A stretch of DNA of 64,000 bases from Pseudomonas sp. PB101 (GTDB lineage: Bacteria > Pseudomonadota > Gammaproteobacteria > Pseudomonadales > Pseudomonadaceae), in the NCBI RefSeq assembly GCF_009764265.1, contig NZ_RWIR01000089.1, positions 45,630 through 109,629 on the forward strand, written 5' to 3'. Below, one piece after another: positions 42,599 through 51,957 of the stretch. The notes under the pieces were generated by a model. That model was not told the DNA's origin. It made no database searches and worked only from the letters and a program-made list of their open reading frames with translations. A program made the translations under genes and the position numbers. Numbering within the stretch: position 1 is the first letter of the stretch; every line of letters starts with the position of its first letter.

Positions 42599-42970
42599 AT
42601 GAACATTCGCCCGATTCACACCGAAGAGGATTACCGCGCCGCTCTCAAGAGCGTGTCTGCACTGTTTGAGAATGAACCAGAAATTGGCACTCCCGAGGGA
42701 GATTACTTTGACATCATGATTACGCTGATCGAATCGTATGAGTCGAAGCACTTCCCGGTCGACTTACCCAATCCTATCGATGCGATCAAGTTCAGGATGG
42801 AGCAGTCCGGGTTGTCCGCTGCCGATCTTGCGCCTGCCATCGGCCGCACAAATCGTGTTTATGAAGTACTCAATGGCAAACGAGCGTTGACGCTTCCGAT
42901 GATCTGGAAACTGCACGAGCTATTCGGGATACCCGCCCAGAGCCTGATCAAACCGGTCAAGCACGTTTGA
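42599..42970 (+). CDS. higA: HigA-family antitoxin
   Basis: A 123-residue antitoxin with a C-terminal XRE-type helix-turn-helix (about residues 60-110: IKFRMEQSGLSAADLAPAIG, RTNRVYEVLNGKRALT) and an N-terminal toxin-binding region. It should neutralise HigB and repress the operon through the palindrome at 42265. It ends 28 bases short of the convergent ddl gene. Confidence 0.92.
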   Translation: MNIRPIHTEEDYRAALKSVSALFENEPEIGTPEGDYFDIMITLIESYESKHFPVDLPNPIDAIKFRMEQSGLSAADLAPAIGRTNRVYEVLNGKRALTLPMIWKLHELFGIPAQSLIKPVKHV

Positions 42971-42998
42971 TCGGGCTCAGCTGTTGCCAGAACTCCGC

Positions 42999-44093
42999 TC
43001 AACGACTGATCTTCAACTCCTGCCGAACCTGGTGCCTTTCCAGCGCCAGCTCGATCAAGCGCGTCACCAGCTCGCTGTAGGTCATGCCGGTGGCCTGCCA
43101 CAGTTTCGGGTACATGCTGATGCGGGTGAAGCCGGGCAGCGAGTTTATTTCGTTGATCAGCACTTCGCCGCTGTCGGTCAGGAACACGTCGACGCGGGCC
43201 AGGCCGGAGCAGCCCAGCACCTGGAACGCCTCTACGGCCAGGGCGCGAATGCGCTCGCTCGCCTCGGCGCTGATGTTGGCCGGCACCACGACTTCTGCTG
43301 CGGTGTCGTCGATGTATTTGCTGTCGTAGGAATAGAACCCGCTGCGCACCACGATCTCGCCGCAACCGCTGGCGATGGCCTCTTCATTGCCGAGTACCGC
43401 ACATTCAATCTCACGGCCGCTGACGGCAGATTCGATCAATACCTTGGTATCGAAACTCAACGCCAGCTCCACCGCTGCGCTGTATTCAGCCTCGTCGGTA
43501 ACCTTGCTCACGCCCACGGACGAGCCCTGGTTCGCCGGTTTGACAAACAATGGTAAACCGAGCCTGGACTGAACCTCGGCGAAGCCGGTGCGTGCTGCCG
43601 TGGCACGGGTCAATGTAACGAACGGCGTCACGGCCAGGCCGGCATCGCGCAGCAGGCGCTTGCTGATGTCCTTGTCCATGCACACGGCCGAGCCGAGCAC
43701 ATCGGAGCCGACAAACGGCAGATCGGCCATGCGCAGCAAGCCTTGCAGGCAACCGTCCTCCCCCAGGGTGCCGTGGACGATCGGGAAGATCACATCGACG
43801 TGGCCGAGCATTTCCTGGCTGGAGGTTTCCACCAGTTGCTGGCTGGCCTTGCCCGGCACCACGGCCAATTCGCGATTGGACTGGTTGAGGGCAATCAGCG
43901 CCGGGTTTTCCTGATTCAGCAAAAAGTTGGACGGGTCGTTGAGGTGCCAATGGCCTTGTTTGTCGATGCCGATCAGCACCGGTTCGAAACGCGAGCGATC
44001 CAGCGCATCGACAATGTTTTTCGCCGATTGCAACGACACTTCATGCTCGGCCGAACGGCCCCCGAAAATGATCCCCACGCGCAACTTGCTCAT
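42999..44093 (-). CDS. ddl: D-alanine--D-alanine ligase
   Basis: A 364-residue ATP-grasp enzyme joining two D-alanines for peptidoglycan. It has VGIIFGGRSAEHEVSLQSAK, FPIVHGTLGEDGCLQGLL, PLFVKPANQGSSVGVSKV and EINSLPGFTRISMYPKLW. The length and motif set match the DdlA form rather than the shorter DdlB. It lies apart from the mur operon, so it may be a second copy in this genome (inference). Confidence 0.93.
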   Translation of the reverse strand: MSKLRVGIIFGGRSAEHEVSLQSAKNIVDALDRSRFEPVLIGIDKQGHWHLNDPSNFLLNQENPALIALNQSNRELAVVPGKASQQLVETSSQEMLGHVDVIFPIVHGTLGEDGCLQGLLRMADLPFVGSDVLGSAVCMDKDISKRLLRDAGLAVTPFVTLTRATAARTGFAEVQSRLGLPLFVKPANQGSSVGVSKVTDEAEYSAAVELALSFDTKVLIESAVSGREIECAVLGNEEAIASGCGEIVVRSGFYSYDSKYIDDTAAEVVVPANISAEASERIRALAVEAFQVLGCSGLARVDVFLTDSGEVLINEINSLPGFTRISMYPKLWQATGMTYSELVTRLIELALERHQVRQELKISR

Positions 44094-44258
44094 GACCTGG
44101 CCTCATCCTGACAAATAAAAAAGGACCTGTAGCGAATGCGCCCCACAGTGCAGTATTTGCCCTTGGTTTTCTAGCGGGCAAACCGCCATCCGATCAGAAG
44201 ACAGGGAACCGTTGGCTGGGTTACCGTGTTGCGCAACAAACTTAAGACGATCATCACC

Positions 44259-45068
44259 ATGGCCAAGCAACTGCCCCGCAATGACTGGTTCCATCGCGCG
44301 CCCGATGTCGGCGGGCTACAGCGTTTCGAGGCGTTTTTTGCCGGCCATGGCTACGACCTTCACCGCCACGACACCTATGCCATCGGCCACACCCTGGCCG
44401 GGGTGCAGAGTTTTCAGTATCGCGGTGGCAGGCGTCACAGCCTGCCGGGCAAAACGATCGTGCTGCACCCGGACGAAGCCCACGATGGCGAGGCCGGCAC
44501 CGAGTCCGGTTTCCAGTACCGGATGATGTACATCGAACCCGCACTGATCCAGCAGATGCTCGGCGGTCAGCCGCTGCCGTTCATCAAGACCGGGCTGTCG
44601 AACGACCCCCGTCTGTTCGCCGCCACGGGAGCGCTGCTGCGCAGCCTGGATTGCCCGCTCGACCCACTGGAAGAGCAGGACGCGCTGTTCGATCTGGCAC
44701 AAGCCTTGAGCACGGTTGGCGGTGTCCCGACCAGACGCTCTGGGTTCGACTACATCGCTGCGCAGCGCGCCCGGGAATACATCCACAGCGCCCTTGATCG
44801 CACGGTGACCCTGGATGAACTGGCGCAGCACAGTGGCCGGGATCGCTGGAGCCTGTCGCGGGATTTTCGCCTGTTGTTCGGCACCAGCCCCTATCGCTAC
44901 CTGACGATGCGGCGCCTGGACATGGTCCGCGCGCTGCTGATTCAGGGGCAGACGCTGGTCAGCGCGGCGCTGATCGCCGGCTTCACCGACCAGAGCCACA
45001 TGACTCGGCAATTCAGCAAAACCTACGGCCTGTCTCCGGCCCGCTGGATGAAGATGCAGCGCCGCTGA
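44259..45068 (+). CDS. AraC-family transcriptional regulator
   Basis: A 269-residue regulator with an N-terminal cupin-like AraC binding domain (HDTYAIGHTLAGVQSF onward) and a C-terminal double HTH (AREYIHSALDRTVTLDELAQ through YGLSPARWMKMQ). The start at 44259 gives MAKQLPRNDWFHRAPDVGG; the frame runs upstream to 44226 (GTG). Its target is not known; the small cupin gene follows 76 bases downstream and is a candidate. Confidence 0.85.
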   Translation: MAKQLPRNDWFHRAPDVGGLQRFEAFFAGHGYDLHRHDTYAIGHTLAGVQSFQYRGGRRHSLPGKTIVLHPDEAHDGEAGTESGFQYRMMYIEPALIQQMLGGQPLPFIKTGLSNDPRLFAATGALLRSLDCPLDPLEEQDALFDLAQALSTVGGVPTRRSGFDYIAAQRAREYIHSALDRTVTLDELAQHSGRDRWSLSRDFRLLFGTSPYRYLTMRRLDMVRALLIQGQTLVSAALIAGFTDQSHMTRQFSKTYGLSPARWMKMQRR

Positions 45069-45144
45069 GCCACGCACAATCGTACAAGAAGCGCATCGAG
45101 CCGCTGGCTATCGTGGGTTCACCAACAACCGCGAGAGCTGTTTC

Positions 45145-45513
45145 ATGACTGCTTACGAAAGCCTGAACTTCGCTGAAAAAATCAGCCGGATCGATTCCCA
45201 CTGGTCACCCCGGGTCATCGCCGAAATGAACGAGTACCAGTTCAAGGTGGTGAAGCTGCTGGGGGATTTCATCTGGCACGACCACGTCGATACCGACGAA
45301 ACCTTCATCGTTCTGGAAGGCCGGTTGCGCATCGATTTTCGTGATGGCCACGTGCTGCTGAACGCCGGGGAAATGTATGTGGTGCCCAAAGGCGTCGAAC
45401 ACAAACCCTGCGCCGATCAGGAGGTAAAGCTCCTGCTGATCGAACCCAAGGGTGTGCTCAACACCGGCAGCGAAGGTGGCGAGCGCACGGCCGAGAATGA
45501 TCTGTGGATTTGA
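45145..45513 (+). CDS. Small cupin-domain protein
   Basis: A 122-residue single-domain cupin. The metal-binding pattern WHDHVDTDETFIVLEGR and the later VVPKGVEHKPCADQE with His ligands match motifs 1 and 2. Function unknown; proteins of this size act as isomerases, dioxygenases or binders. It follows the AraC regulator gene. Confidence 0.82.
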   Translation: MTAYESLNFAEKISRIDSHWSPRVIAEMNEYQFKVVKLLGDFIWHDHVDTDETFIVLEGRLRIDFRDGHVLLNAGEMYVVPKGVEHKPCADQEVKLLLIEPKGVLNTGSEGGERTAENDLWI

Positions 45514-45525
45514 GCGCCAACTGGC

Positions 45526-46125
45526 TCACACCGGCAGGGTCTTGCCGTCCACCGGATCGCCGATCTTCAGGAAATGCCCGCCCGCGACATGGTGCAAGGT
45601 GCGCAAGGCATCCTGCCCTTCGAAGTGCCAGCGGCCTTCGCTGAACACGCGATCGTCGGCTTGGGCGGCAATCACCTCGGCCAGGAACAGGTCGTATTGC
45701 TGGTGATTGTTCGGCTCCGGCAACAGGCGACATTCCAGCCAGGCCACGCAACCTTCGAGCATCGGCGCATCGACCGACTCGCCGGTGAAGGTCTGCAAGT
45801 CGTAGGTCTCGAACTTGTCGCGGCCCTGGCCCCGGGTCAATTCCAGGCCGGAGGTCGAGCCGACGGTCTGCACGATGTCGGCCTGGGCAGCGCAAGGCAC
45901 GTTCAGCACAAAAGTGCCCGCGGCTTCCAGCAACTGGCGAGTCCAGGTGGACTTGTCCAGTACCACGGCAATTTTCGGCGGCTCGAAATCCAGCGGCATG
46001 GCCCAGGCTGCCGCCATGATATTGCGCTGACCACCGTGGGCCGCGCTGACCAGCACGGTCGGGCCGTGATTGAGCAGACGATAAGCCTTGGACAAGGGAA
46101 CCGGACGGCGGTGGGAAACGCTCAT
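45526..46125 (-). CDS. Flavin reductase-like (FMN-binding split barrel) protein
   Basis: A 199-residue protein of the flavin reductase family. GPTVLVSAAHGGQRNIMAAA and AWAMPLDFEPPKIAVVLDKS mark the FMN-binding region, and CVAWLECRLL and FLAEVIAA follow. Such proteins reduce flavin with NAD(P)H for a partner oxygenase or act alone. No partner gene is evident here. It converges with the cupin gene, 12 bases apart. Confidence 0.83.
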   Translation of the reverse strand: MSVSHRRPVPLSKAYRLLNHGPTVLVSAAHGGQRNIMAAAWAMPLDFEPPKIAVVLDKSTWTRQLLEAAGTFVLNVPCAAQADIVQTVGSTSGLELTRGQGRDKFETYDLQTFTGESVDAPMLEGCVAWLECRLLPEPNNHQQYDLFLAEVIAAQADDRVFSEGRWHFEGQDALRTLHHVAGGHFLKIGDPVDGKTLPV

Positions 46126-46185
46126 GGAAGTCTGCTCCTGGGGGAAAAGAGCCGATTGTAGCGCCCACCAAGAGCTGATCGCAGG

Positions 46186-47502
46186 TCAGTTGGTGAGTTG
46201 ATTGGCAAACTGCCCCACCGCATTGACCACTTTCTGCGCACCGTCCTGGATCTCGACAATCACCGTGCCCGCTTCCGCCGCCAGTGCCAGGCCCTGCTCG
46301 GCCTGGAGCTTGCCATCGGTCATCAGGGCCACGGCGTTGCGCGCCATGTCCTGGTTCTGCCGCACCACGAGGACGATTTCGTCGGTGGCCTGGCTGGTGC
46401 GCGACGCCAGTTGCCGGACTTCATCCGCCACCACGGCGAAACCCCGTCCCTGTTCGCCCGCACGCGCCGCTTCGATGGCCGCGTTGAGCGCCAGCAGGTT
46501 GGTCTGCTCGGCAATGCCACTGATGGTCTTGACGATAGTGCCGATCACCAGCGACTGCTCGTTCAAGGCTTCGATGCCATCGCCGGCGGTTTGCATGTGT
46601 TTGGCCAGGTCGCGCATCACGTCCACCGCCTGGGTCACCACGGCGTTGCCGCGCTGGGCGCTCTGGTCGGTTTGCTGCGAAGTGCTGTAGGCAATGTTGG
46701 CGGCCTCGGCCACGGCCTGTTCCTGATTGACCTGATCGGTAATCACCGTGGCGAACTTCACCACTTTGTAGAGCTTGTTGTTGGCATCGACCACTGGGTT
46801 GTAGGACGCCTCCAGCCAGACCGTACGACCATGGCTGTCGACACGTTTGAAACGCTCGGCCACGTACTCGCCCGCGTTCAGGCGACGCCAGAAGTGCTGG
46901 TATTCGGCGCTGTTGTACTCCTCCGGCAGGCAGAAGGTGCGGTGATGCTTGCCCTTGATCTGGGCGAGGCTGTAACCCATGCCACTGAGGAAGCGGTCGT
47001 TGGCGGTCAGCACGTTGCCGTTGAGGTCGAATTCGATCACGGCCGTGGAGCGCACCAGCGCACCGATCAGGTTCTCGTGTTCGCGGGAGGCCTCGATGGT
47101 GCGGGTCAGGTCGCTGGAGAAGATCGAAAAACACTTGATCCGCCCGTCCGCCGAGCGCACCGGTTGCAGGATCGAACGCAACCACGCCTCCTGGCCCGTA
47201 CCGCGCAACAGGCGCACCGCGCCGGCGAAGTGCTCGCCACGGGTCAGTGCGTTCTTGAAGCGCTGGTGGAATTCGTCGGATTTGACGTGATCCGGGACCA
47301 GTTCGTCGATGTGCCGGCCGATCAGGTCGCCGCTCTTGTAGTGCATTTCGCCGAGGAAATTCTGATTGACCGACTGAACCCGTCCGTCGCTGTCGAGGGT
47401 CAGCACCAGCATCTCGCTTTCCAGACTTTCCTTCACTTGCTGGAGGCTGGAGAGTTCTTCACGAAGAGCCGACAGCTCCTGCTTCAAGCGTTTATTGAAC
47501 AT
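46186..47502 (-). CDS. PAS-PAS chemoreceptor, BdlA-like
   Basis: A 438-residue soluble methyl-accepting protein. Residues about 29-130 (LTLDSDGRVQSVNQNFLGEM) and about 150-260 (VIEFDLNGNVLTANDRFLSG) are PAS domains. The C-terminal half is the MCP signalling domain with EQTNLLALNAAIEAARAGEQ. No membrane segment is seen. This layout and size match BdlA, which links c-di-GMP and biofilm dispersal in P. aeruginosa. Orthology rather than domain similarity needs checking. Confidence 0.85.
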   Translation of the reverse strand: MFNKRLKQELSALREELSSLQQVKESLESEMLVLTLDSDGRVQSVNQNFLGEMHYKSGDLIGRHIDELVPDHVKSDEFHQRFKNALTRGEHFAGAVRLLRGTGQEAWLRSILQPVRSADGRIKCFSIFSSDLTRTIEASREHENLIGALVRSTAVIEFDLNGNVLTANDRFLSGMGYSLAQIKGKHHRTFCLPEEYNSAEYQHFWRRLNAGEYVAERFKRVDSHGRTVWLEASYNPVVDANNKLYKVVKFATVITDQVNQEQAVAEAANIAYSTSQQTDQSAQRGNAVVTQAVDVMRDLAKHMQTAGDGIEALNEQSLVIGTIVKTISGIAEQTNLLALNAAIEAARAGEQGRGFAVVADEVRQLASRTSQATDEIVLVVRQNQDMARNAVALMTDGKLQAEQGLALAAEAGTVIVEIQDGAQKVVNAVGQFANQLTN

Positions 47503-47620
47503 GGGAAAGCACCGATGGACAGGGGTAGAAAGCGATATGCAGCCTAACCATCGGCCTTGGAAACATTTACTTAAGCGTGTTTCAGGATCGTCCTACAAAA
47601 ATAGTGACGACTCGCCAAAT

Positions 47621-48934
47621 TCAATGCGCGCCAGCGGCCGAACAGCCAGCAGTTTTCGGCATACGCACACCGAAGTACGCCGCACTGACCACGCCCACCG
47701 TCCCCATCACCACACTGAATATCACGCAGACCCACGGGCTCCACGGCATCAGACCGATCAACAACAGCGGTGTGATGCTCGCCCATGCGGCATAGGCAAT
47801 GTTGTAGGTGAACGAGATGCCCGAAACGCGAATCCGTGCCGGGAACAGGCTGACCATCACCGATGGCACCGCGCCGACCACCCCGCAGGCCAGCCCTGCC
47901 ACGGCGTAGGCCAGGCCGATCCAGTCGCCGCCTGTGATCAGGCAGCTGTAAAGCACGCCGATGCCCAGCGGCAGCAGCAGGCTATAGAGCATCACCGTGC
48001 GCCAGGCGCCGATGCGGTCGACCAGCAGCCCGGCGAGCACGCAGCCGATGTTCAGGAACACGATGCCCAGCGCGCTCAAGGCGAAGGTATGGCTGGCGGT
48101 CATGCCGAAGGTTTTCTGCATCATGGTCGGGGTGATGACCACGAACACCACCACGGCCGAGGTCAGCACGCAGGTGAGAATCATCGCCGGCAAAATGGCC
48201 AGGCGATGCTCGCGCAAGACCGTGCGCAGCGGCAGCTCACCGGCTGCCTCGCGCTGCGCCTGCATGGCCATGAACACCGGGGTTTCGCTGAGCCAGCGAC
48301 GCAGCCACACGCCAATCACCCCGAACACGCCGCCGAGCAGGAAGGGGTAACGCCAGGCGTAATCGAGGATTTCCTGCGGGGTGAAGGCCTGCGCCAGGAA
48401 AGTCGCGGTCAAGGCACCGATCAGATAGCCGAAGGTCAGCCCCGCTTGCAGGAAGCCCAAGGCATAGCCGCGATGGGCGACAGGCGCATGCTCGGCGACG
48501 AAAACCCAGGCACTCGGCACTTCGCCGCCCACCGCCGCCCCCTGGAGGATGCGCAGGGCCAGCAGCAGCAAAGGTGCGAAATAGCCGATTTGCGCGTAGG
48601 TCGGCATGATCCCGATCAGCAGGCAGGGCAACGCCATCATCAGGATGCTCAGGCTGAAGACTTTCTTGCGCCCCAGACGGTCGGCGAAGTGCGCCATCAG
48701 GATGCCGCCCAACGGCCGCGCCAGGTAACCGGTGGCGAAGATCCCGAAGCTTTGCAGCAGGCGCAGCCACTCGGGCATTTCCGGTGGGAAGAACAACTGG
48801 CTGAGGGTCAGGGCGAAAAACACGAAAATGATGAAATCGTAGATTTCCAGCGCCCCGCCGAGTGCAGCGAGCCCGAGGGTCTTGTAGTCCGAGCGGCTGA
48901 AGGGTGCCGCGCGCGAATCGGTGTTGGCAGTCAT
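47621..48934 (-). CDS. MFS transporter, metabolite:H+ symporter (MHS) type
   Basis: A 437-residue 12-helix transporter. The start LGGALEIYDFIIFVFFALTL and the segment RPLGGILMAHFADRLGRKK match the MHS branch that imports organic acids, betaines and the like. The substrate is unknown. The first ATG giving the family N-terminus, at 48934 (MTANTDSRAAPFSRSD), is preferred over the longer frame. Confidence 0.87.
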   Translation of the reverse strand: MTANTDSRAAPFSRSDYKTLGLAALGGALEIYDFIIFVFFALTLSQLFFPPEMPEWLRLLQSFGIFATGYLARPLGGILMAHFADRLGRKKVFSLSILMMALPCLLIGIMPTYAQIGYFAPLLLLALRILQGAAVGGEVPSAWVFVAEHAPVAHRGYALGFLQAGLTFGYLIGALTATFLAQAFTPQEILDYAWRYPFLLGGVFGVIGVWLRRWLSETPVFMAMQAQREAAGELPLRTVLREHRLAILPAMILTCVLTSAVVVFVVITPTMMQKTFGMTASHTFALSALGIVFLNIGCVLAGLLVDRIGAWRTVMLYSLLLPLGIGVLYSCLITGGDWIGLAYAVAGLACGVVGAVPSVMVSLFPARIRVSGISFTYNIAYAAWASITPLLLIGLMPWSPWVCVIFSVVMGTVGVVSAAYFGVRMPKTAGCSAAGAH

Positions 48935-49135
48935 GTAAAGAACTCTGGCACAGGCAAAAACCAAGGCGCCCATGGTCTACGCAAACGCATCGGCGGACAA
49001 CCCGTTAGACCAAAGTCCCATAGCCACAAAACAGCCCCGCAAAAATCCTCGGCTTGAATTAATGTTGGCGTCTGTCCAGACGGGCGGTTACTGCCCCGAA
49101 GACCACAACAAACATAAAAATCCGAGGTACCCCCC

Positions 49136-50554
49136 GTGGCCGCTGATATCGAAGATAGCCGCTCCGCCCGCTTTGCCCTGCGCTGCTCCAGTTTTGCCGA
49201 ACGCTGGTTTCCCGATTCCTGGGTGTTTGCTGCCCTGGCGGTGATTATCGTGGCCTTGGCTACCATGGCCATGGGCGCCAAACCCACCGACGCCGCCATG
49301 GCCTTTGGTGACGGGTTCTGGAGCCTGATCCCCTTCACCATGCAGATGGCCTTCGTGGTCATCGGTGGATATGTGGTCGCCAGTTCGCCGCCAGCGGTGA
49401 AACTGATCGATCGCCTGGCGAAAATCCCGAAAAACGGCCGCTCTGCCGTGGCCTGGGTCGCCCTGATTTCCATGGTCGCATCGTTGCTGAACTGGGGCTT
49501 GTCCCTGGTGTTCGGCGGACTGCTGGTGCGCGCCCTCGCCCGTCGCACCGATCTGAAAATGGATTACCGTGCCGCCGGCGCCGCCGCGTACCTGGGTCTC
49601 GGCGCCGTATGGGCCCTGGGCCTGTCGTCATCGGCCGCTCAACTGCAAGCCAACCCGGCGAGCCTGCCGCCATCGATTCTGTCGATCACCGGGGTGATCC
49701 CGTTCACCCAGACGATCTTTCTCTGGCAGTCCGGCGTGATGTTGCTGGCCTTGATCGTGATCTCGCTGATCATCGCCTACGCCACCGCCCCCGGCCCGAA
49801 TTCGGCGCGTGACGCCAAGGCCTGTGGTGTCGATCCGAGTTTCAACCTGCCGCCGCTGCAACCACGCACCCGCCCCGGCGAATGGCTGGAACACAGCCCG
49901 CTGCTGACGATTCTGCTGGTATTGCTGGCAGCCGGGTGGCTGTTCCACGAGTTCTCGACCAAACCGGCGATCAGTGCGATTTCCGGGCTGAACACCTACA
50001 ACTTCCTGTTCATCATGCTCGGCGCCCTGTTGCACTGGCGTCCGCGCAGCTTTCTGGATGCCGTGTCCCGTGCGGTGCCGACCACCACTGGCGTGTTGAT
50101 CCAGTTCCCGCTGTACGGCTCGATCGCCGCCCTGATGACCACGGTCAAGGGCGCCGATGCGCAGACCCTGGCGCACCACATCTCGACCTTTTTCGTCAGC
50201 ATTGCCTCCCACGACACCTATGCCCTGCTGATGGGCGTGTACTCGGCGATCCTCGGCTTCTTCATTCCGTCCGGCGGCGGCAAGTGGATCATCGAGGCCC
50301 CGTACGTGATGCAGGTGGCCAACGACCTGAACTATCACCTGGGCTGGGCCGTGCAGATCTATAACGCCGCCGAAGCGCTGCCGAACCTGATCAACCCCTT
50401 CTACATGCTACCGTTACTGGGTGTGCTGGGGCTGAAGGCGCGGGACCTGATCGGTTTCTCGTTCGTGCAGTTGCTGGTGCACACGCCACTGGTGCTAGTG
50501 TTGTTGTGGGCACTGGGGACGACGCTGGCGTATTTGCCGCCGGTCATGCCGTAA
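49136..50554 (+). CDS. Short-chain fatty acid transporter (AtoE-like)
   Basis: A 472-residue permease with about 11-13 helices in the AtoE/TIGR00366 family, which imports short-chain fatty acids. FAERWFPDSWVFAALAVIIV opens it, and SLVFGGLLVRALARR and GFFIPSGGGKWIIEAPYVM are family blocks. GTG at 49136 has GAGGT 7 bases upstream. The A-rich leader (CAACAAACATAAAAA) just before it could be a Hfq/Crc target. A terminator follows. Confidence 0.88.
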   Translation: MAADIEDSRSARFALRCSSFAERWFPDSWVFAALAVIIVALATMAMGAKPTDAAMAFGDGFWSLIPFTMQMAFVVIGGYVVASSPPAVKLIDRLAKIPKNGRSAVAWVALISMVASLLNWGLSLVFGGLLVRALARRTDLKMDYRAAGAAAYLGLGAVWALGLSSSAAQLQANPASLPPSILSITGVIPFTQTIFLWQSGVMLLALIVISLIIAYATAPGPNSARDAKACGVDPSFNLPPLQPRTRPGEWLEHSPLLTILLVLLAAGWLFHEFSTKPAISAISGLNTYNFLFIMLGALLHWRPRSFLDAVSRAVPTTTGVLIQFPLYGSIAALMTTVKGADAQTLAHHISTFFVSIASHDTYALLMGVYSAILGFFIPSGGGKWIIEAPYVMQVANDLNYHLGWAVQIYNAAEALPNLINPFYMLPLLGVLGLKARDLIGFSFVQLLVHTPLVLVLLWALGTTLAYLPPVMP

Positions 50555-50559
50555 CCATG

Positions 50560-50592
50560 AAAAAGGGCCGGTAGTGATGTCGGCCCTTTTTG
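50560..50592 (+). terminator. Terminator of the AtoE-like gene
   Basis: AAAAAGGGCCG-GTAGTGATGT-CGGCCCTTTTT, immediately after the stop at 50552. Confidence 0.9.
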
Positions 50593-50639
50593 TTCTGCCC
50601 GTCGGTTCTGCTGGTCTATACGCTGAAAAGGATCCGAGC

Positions 50640-51812
50640 ATGGTCAAACTCGCGGCACTCACCCTCGCAGCCCTCACCCTGAGCACCATCGCCCACGCCG
50701 ATGTCAATTTGAAGCTGGGCACTACCGAACGCGTTACCCGCCTCTTCGCCTACCCCAACAATTGCAGCGTGATCTGCTTTCGCAACTGGACGCTCGAGCA
50801 AACCGTCGAGCATTACCTGACCCAAAGCGTGCAGCGCGATGGCTACGGCGATGCGAAGGTTCTGGTCAAAACCGACAATGGTCAGCTCCACGCGCAAATC
50901 ATCGGCGTGCCCGACAGCTACGAAAAGCCTTTGGCAGCGCTGCTCGACGCCGGCGACCTGGCCTATGACGGCGCCAGCAAACTGAATGCCGACGGCAAGT
51001 GGGCGTACAGCTGGAACCTGTTCCTGCCATTGGGCATGGCCCTGGAGAACCGCAAAAGTGTCGAGCTGCTGCACTTCCCGCCCGACTATTCGTTGACCCA
51101 GGCCCAGGATTACCTGAAGTCCGCCACCACCGATCGTTGGGCCACGCTGCTCACCGCCAATGGCATCCCGGCCGAGCAGACACCGGCCTTCCAGACCATC
51201 ATCGACATCGCCCCTATCGCCGCCCCGTCCAACGCCGGCAAGGACCTGGAGGGCGTCTACAGCTACTTCAACGATTACCAGACCACCATGGTCAAAAACG
51301 TCAGCCTGCACGCCAACGGTGAGACCTTGCCGATGGTGGCCTTCGGCACTCCGGTACGTAACTGGCTCAAGCAACAATACGGGGCGAGCGTGAACGTGCT
51401 GGGCCTGGCGACGATCAGCCCGAGTGACGGGGTGAAAGTGCGGGTGCTGGGTTCCAACCACCCGAGCTATATCTGGTACGCCGCCGACCCGGCGAGCTAT
51501 TCCGGCACTGATGCCAAGGCCAAGGCCGATGCGGCGGGGCTGAAAGTCATGGGTCAGGATCTGAGTGCCGCGTGCTGGCAGGCCGTCATGGGCCGCCAAC
51601 CGGACAGCAATGCCGATGTCGAGCTGAAAACCTGCACGCAAACCTGGCAAGTGGCCGACAAGGAAAAAACCTGCGCGCTGTTCTACACCTCGATTCGCAA
51701 CCTGACCCCGGGACAGGCGGCGGGCAAATGCTCGACGGCGGCGATCCAGTTGCAGCTCAAACAGCTCAAGGCGCCTGCGCCCGCCACTGCCCTGCCGGCT
51801 CCACCGCTGTAA
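50640..51812 (+). CDS. Hypothetical exported protein
   Basis: A 390-residue protein with a signal peptide (MVKLAALTLAALTLSTIAHA) and no membrane segment afterwards. Cys pairs are seen (CSVICF near residue 42; CW, CTQTW and CALFYTS near the C-terminus), so disulphides are likely. The chain ends in a Pro/Ala-rich stretch. I do not recognise the family. AAAGGAT lies 7 bases before the ATG. It is monocistronic by spacing. Confidence 0.8.
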   Translation: MVKLAALTLAALTLSTIAHADVNLKLGTTERVTRLFAYPNNCSVICFRNWTLEQTVEHYLTQSVQRDGYGDAKVLVKTDNGQLHAQIIGVPDSYEKPLAALLDAGDLAYDGASKLNADGKWAYSWNLFLPLGMALENRKSVELLHFPPDYSLTQAQDYLKSATTDRWATLLTANGIPAEQTPAFQTIIDIAPIAAPSNAGKDLEGVYSYFNDYQTTMVKNVSLHANGETLPMVAFGTPVRNWLKQQYGASVNVLGLATISPSDGVKVRVLGSNHPSYIWYAADPASYSGTDAKAKADAAGLKVMGQDLSAACWQAVMGRQPDSNADVELKTCTQTWQVADKEKTCALFYTSIRNLTPGQAAGKCSTAAIQLQLKQLKAPAPATALPAPPL

Positions 51813-51957
51813 ACCGGCCATTGGCAGTCCATCTGTCAGTTATGACAGTAGACCGCCCACGATATCTGCGAGAGGCTTGGGCCGTAACCCATGTGCTGCA
51901 GCACTGACAGGATCGTCAGCCGATGGAAGTCGCAGCCCCCAGCCGACAGGGACCGTT

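Noticed and set aside
38834..43000. Genomic island integrated at tRNA-Met
   Set aside because: No integrase and no duplicated tRNA 3' end were seen within the following 4 kb; only a weak similarity of two terminators.
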